From UMGS1933 sp051891435 (lineage in GTDB: Bacteria > Bacillota > Clostridia > TANB77 > CAG-508), in assembly GCA_051891435.1 (NCBI GenBank), contig JBJFFE010000071.1, positions 1-27,584 on the forward strand: 27,584 bases of DNA, in the 5' to 3' direction. Within the stretch, counting starts at the first letter, position 1. Each line of letters opens with the position of its first letter. Below are positions 25,377-27,584 of this stretch, piece by piece. The notes under the pieces were generated by a model. That model did no database searches. It saw only the letters and a program-made list of their open reading frames with translations, and was not told the DNA's origin. A program made the translations under genes and the position numbers.

Positions 25377-25922
25377 TTATTTATTTTTTTCTCTCATTAG
25401 TTTTTCATAACATTTTCTACATACTGGTATGTAATTGTCCTCACCTACAAGTACATCGCCTGTTTTATCTTTTCCTGCATAATATGTATATATTGCATTG
25501 TCATTTCTACATACTTCACATACAGATGTAAGTATTTGAACATTATCAGACATACATAATAAATCTCCCATATTGCCAAATGGTTTTCTTTCTGCTGTTA
25601 AATTCAATCCTGCTATATAGAATTTTTTACCTGCATTGGCTAGCTTGTACAATTCTTTTAGGTCTCCCTTTAAGAATTGGAATTCATCTATTACATATAC
25701 ATCTGCATCATAATTTTTTATTTCATCTATATCATTAATCGCTATTGCATCTGTTTTATAACCTTTTCTACTAATTACTTGTACATCTGAAAATCTGTCA
25801 TCTATTTTAGGCTTAAATACTTTTATGTTTTTTCCTGCTATTTCTTGTCTTTGTGCTTCATCTAATATTTTTTGTGTTTTTCCACATTTCATTGGTCCTG
25901 TAAATACATTTATATCTCCCAT
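25377..25922 (-). CDS. tdk: Thymidine kinase
   Basis: Tdk phosphorylates thymidine to dTMP in the salvage pathway. The 181-residue protein has the P-loop FTGPMKCGKTQ, the catalytic Glu in VIDEFQFL, the substrate lasso region (CMSDNVQILTS) and four zinc-binding Cys as CEVC and CRKC pairs near the C-terminus, all in normal order. It lies 27 bases upstream of the VWA gene start and about 260 bases downstream of dpaB. Confidence 0.97.
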   Translation of the reverse strand: MGDINVFTGPMKCGKTQKILDEAQRQEIAGKNIKVFKPKIDDRFSDVQVISRKGYKTDAIAINDIDEIKNYDADVYVIDEFQFLKGDLKELYKLANAGKKFYIAGLNLTAERKPFGNMGDLLCMSDNVQILTSVCEVCRNDNAIYTYYAGKDKTGDVLVGEDNYIPVCRKCYEKLMREKNK

Positions 25923-26025
25923 TTTTTACATCCCCATTTTTTATATTTTTAACAGACATATTTGTATCATATAATTAGTGTTTTGTCAAAACATTTTTAG
26001 CTCTTTTTCAACAAAATTTTTATTC

Positions 26026-26146
26026 ATCAGCCTACCTTTTGTATGATTTTCTAAAAAATTAAATTCTCCAAGGCGTACGCGGGTCTTCCCCCGTCTCAAA
26101 GGACTGTCGAATTATAATTTTTTATAAAATATACAAAACGGCTGAT
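26026..26146. repeat. Full copy of palindromic repeat family B
   Basis: The element starts ATCAGCCTACCTTTTGTAT and ends ATACAAAACGGCTGAT. Its arms are imperfect inverted repeats over some 40 bases (AGCC, TTTTGTAT, an AT stem, GAATT), with a GC-rich core containing GCGTACGCGGG. A second arm copy is at 1-28. It occupies the centre of the gap between dpaB and tdk; the remaining bases of that gap show only AT-rich sequence that may hold the tdk promoter. Confidence 0.8.
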
Positions 26147-26184
26147 ATTATTAATACATATTAATTGAACTATAGCCAAAATGT

Positions 26185-26764
26185 TTATAACAAAATTGGC
26201 TGTATTTGTTCTTTTTTTAAAGCATATAAAACTGTATCAAATATATATTTTGGTTCAAATGAAAGTGACCTTGGTTTTGTTATTGGGTTATCCTGCCTAA
26301 ATGGAACAAAAAAAATATTTTTTCTATTTAATAATTTCCCTATGTTCTCTGCATTTCCGAGCTAGCCCATCTGCAGTTGCTATTCCCAAAACTAGACTTT
26401 TATCACTCCTTAAAATTTTTCTTGCAGCTTTAAGTACAGGTGTATCCATAATACCTATTGCTAATTTTCCAATTGTATTTCCAGAACATGGGCTAATTAC
26501 CATTAAATCTATTTCATTAAAATTATTAAAAATTTCTGCTTCTTCAGTTGTATGAATTACTTTTCTTAAAGTTACATTTTCTATTTTTTCTACGAACTCC
26601 TTAGCTTTTCCAAATTTGCTATCTAAATTATAAGCATCAGAAGACATTACAGGAATTATTTCTGCTCCTTCTTCAGTTAGTTTTAAAATTTGGGGAATTG
26701 TTTTTTCAAAAGCATATTGTGCACTTGTTAAACCGAATATTATTTTTTCCCCTGTTAATACCAT
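26185..26764 (-). CDS. dpaB: Dipicolinate synthase subunit B, read through CGG by +1 shift
   Basis: DpaB (SpoVFB) is the flavoprotein subunit that with DpaA makes dipicolinic acid for the spore core. Motifs are IFGLTSAQYAFEK, GAEIIPVMSSDAY, the flavoprotein SPCSGNTIGKLA and GIMDTPVLKAARK. After TADGLA the standard frame ends quickly; skipping one C at 26359 changes GCT-CGG-AAA to GCT-GGA-AAT and gives GNAENIGKLLNRKNIFFVPF, then RQDNP, KPRSL and QIQPILL, the family's typical ending. The joined protein is 192 residues, normal length. dpaA, usually just upstream, is absent; thiN is the upstream neighbour. GGGGGAGA precedes the ATG. Confidence 0.92.
26356..26359 (-). other. +1 frameshift site CGGA in dpaB
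   Basis: The minus strand reads GGG-CTA-GCT-C-GGA-AAT-GCA. Skipping the C (plus-strand G26359) restores the conserved NIG...KN..FVPF.QDNP part of DpaB. Confidence 0.9.
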
Positions 26765-26825
26765 AAAAAAATCTCCCCCCTATAAATATATAATATGTGT
26801 TTGTATATCTATAAGTGAGAGGTTT

Positions 26826-27462
26826 TTAATCTTTTGAAAAAATTAAAATTAATATTCCTTCATTTACTTTTATAGTTGCTTCATCATCTATTTGTTCGTT
26901 GCTTACCCCAATACTTTCCCCTATTTTTAAAGTAGCATCTTGTAAGCTGTATTTAAAACCTTCTAAAGTTACTCCGTTTTATCTCAGTTGTTAATGGTAT
27001 AAGAGAGACATATTTATAATTACTATCTTTTTTTATCTTTGTATTTTTGTTTATTAATTCTATTTTGTTATTTTCATCTATTATTTGAACTTTTACATCT
27101 TTTTCTATTGCTTCTTTTAATATATGAATATTCGCTATAGTATGGTCTAGTCTTGTTCCTACTGCTCCAATAATTGTTATTTTTTTTGCCCCTTTTTCAA
27201 TTGCAAGTTTTAATGCCATATGTGTGTCTGTAAAATCCTTCTCTGGTTTTAAATATGTAATAGGTACATTTATATATTTCTCTAAAATCTCTTTATTTAC
27301 AGAATCAAAATCTCCAATTATAAAGTCTGGTTTTACATTAAGTTTATTTAATATTTCCAAACCTTTATCTGCTGCTATTATTTTTTCAAATTTATTTTCT
27401 TTTAAAAAATCCTGTAGAAACTCTTTATTAATATTTCCACCGGTAATTATTAATGATTTCAT
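26826..27462 (-). CDS. thiN: Thiamine pyrophosphokinase, read through CGG by +1 shift
   Basis: ThiN converts thiamine to thiamine diphosphate. Motifs are IITGGNINKE, AADKGLEIL, IGDFDSVNKE, the catalytic EKDFTDTHMAL and GAVGTRLDHTIANI. After SLIPLTTEIK the standard frame gives RSNFRRF and stop. Skipping one C at 26976 changes AAA-CGG-AGT to AAA-GGA-GTA and gives GVTLEGFKYSL, LKIGESIGVSNEQ and a C-terminal strand ending in ILIFSKD, the family's thiamine-binding C-terminal barrel. The joined protein is 211 residues, the normal length. The last part is followed by a short gap and dpaB, which itself contains a CGG site. Confidence 0.94.
26973..26976 (-). other. +1 frameshift site CGGA in thiN
   Basis: The minus strand reads GAG-ATA-AAA-C-GGA-GTA-ACT. 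Skipping the C (plus-strand G26976) restores KGVTLEGFKY and the ISxGVSNE-like ESIGVSNEQ motif of thiamine pyrophosphokinases. Confidence 0.92.
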
Positions 27463-27536
27463 TTTTCATTTATTTTAATCAAAACAATAAATTGTAATTT
27501 GTAAGAATAATTATTTATTAAAAGCATCAAAAGACG

Positions 27537-27584
27537 TCCGCCAAATCTCGTCGGGGTTTTTATATTTTAAATTGCTCGTTGCTT
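27537..27584 (+). repeat. Family A repeat, cut by the window end
   Basis: Begins TCCGCCAAATCTCGTCGGGG and continues with the same AT stretch and GCTCGTTGCTT as the copies at 2409 and 8468. Only the first 48 bases are in the window. Confidence 0.85.

Noticed and set aside
651..27462. Seven independent pseudogenes or sequencing indels
   Set aside because: All seven have the identical tetranucleotide cause and restore Gly at a conserved place; the extra base is not a homopolymer extension; core genes are included. Read-level data would still be needed to exclude a systematic artefact.
651..27462. CGG simply reassigned to another amino acid
   Set aside because: A one-to-one reassignment keeps the frame, but here the conserved frame changes at each of the seven sites.
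1853..27584. CRISPR array or tandem repeat locus
   Set aside because: Repeat copies are dispersed and single at each place, without spacers or cas genes.

Overview
The window is very AT-rich and reads as a piece of an uncultured, endospore-forming Clostridia-type Bacillota chromosome. The evidence is the spoIIIA sporulation operon, a dipicolinate synthase subunit, low GC, strong Shine-Dalgarno sites and a compact gap-pgk-tpiA-gpmI-eno operon. All genes but one (15097-15378) lie on the minus strand, so operons are read from high to low coordinates.

Layout, low to high coordinate. 1-4249: spoIIIAF, AE, AD, AC, AB, AA (forespore-mother cell channel), with two copies of a palindromic repeat inserted in the operon. 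4338-4688: an archaeal-type (DUF120) riboflavin kinase homologue. 4745-11055: the lower glycolysis operon (eno, gpmI, tpiA, pgk, gapA), with a hairpin or repeat in most of its gaps. 11159-11461: small unknown gene with a visible promoter and three in-phase direct repeats. 11652-13978: mtaB (tRNA methylthiotransferase) and mreB. 14080-15804: lipoprotein, small plus-strand gene, zinc-ribbon protein. 15889-18849: gpsA-plsY-der. 18920-20873: rpmF and rny. 21039-25349: a large pilin-like FN3 protein and a YfbK-like VWA protein. 25377-27462: tdk, dpaB, thiN.

The main discovery concerns decoding. Six genes (spoIIIAE, spoIIIAA, pgk, mtaB twice, dpaB, thiN) look frameshifted under the standard code. 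In all seven disruptions the cause is the same: an in-frame CGG where skipping exactly the C restores the conserved reading frame and puts a glycine (GGA or GGT) at that place. Scanning the coding strands by eye I found only one other in-frame CGG, at the extreme 3' end of spoIIIAE, and there the same skip would give Gly then stop. Arg is otherwise written AGA, AGG, CGT, CGC or CGA. The simplest reading is that CGG is not an Arg codon here: CGGN is decoded as Gly through a +1 frameshift or four-base decoding. Since pgk, mtaB and thiN are core metabolic genes and the broken copies would lose conserved C-termini, decay or random sequencing error is a poor explanation.

The window also has several families of short, GC-rich-cored palindromic repeats (at least four copies of family A, two of family B, two related short ones) and two places where a gene end is mirrored in adjacent non-coding DNA (start of spoIIIAA, end of pgk). 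I saw no rRNA, tRNA, CRISPR array or transposase gene.
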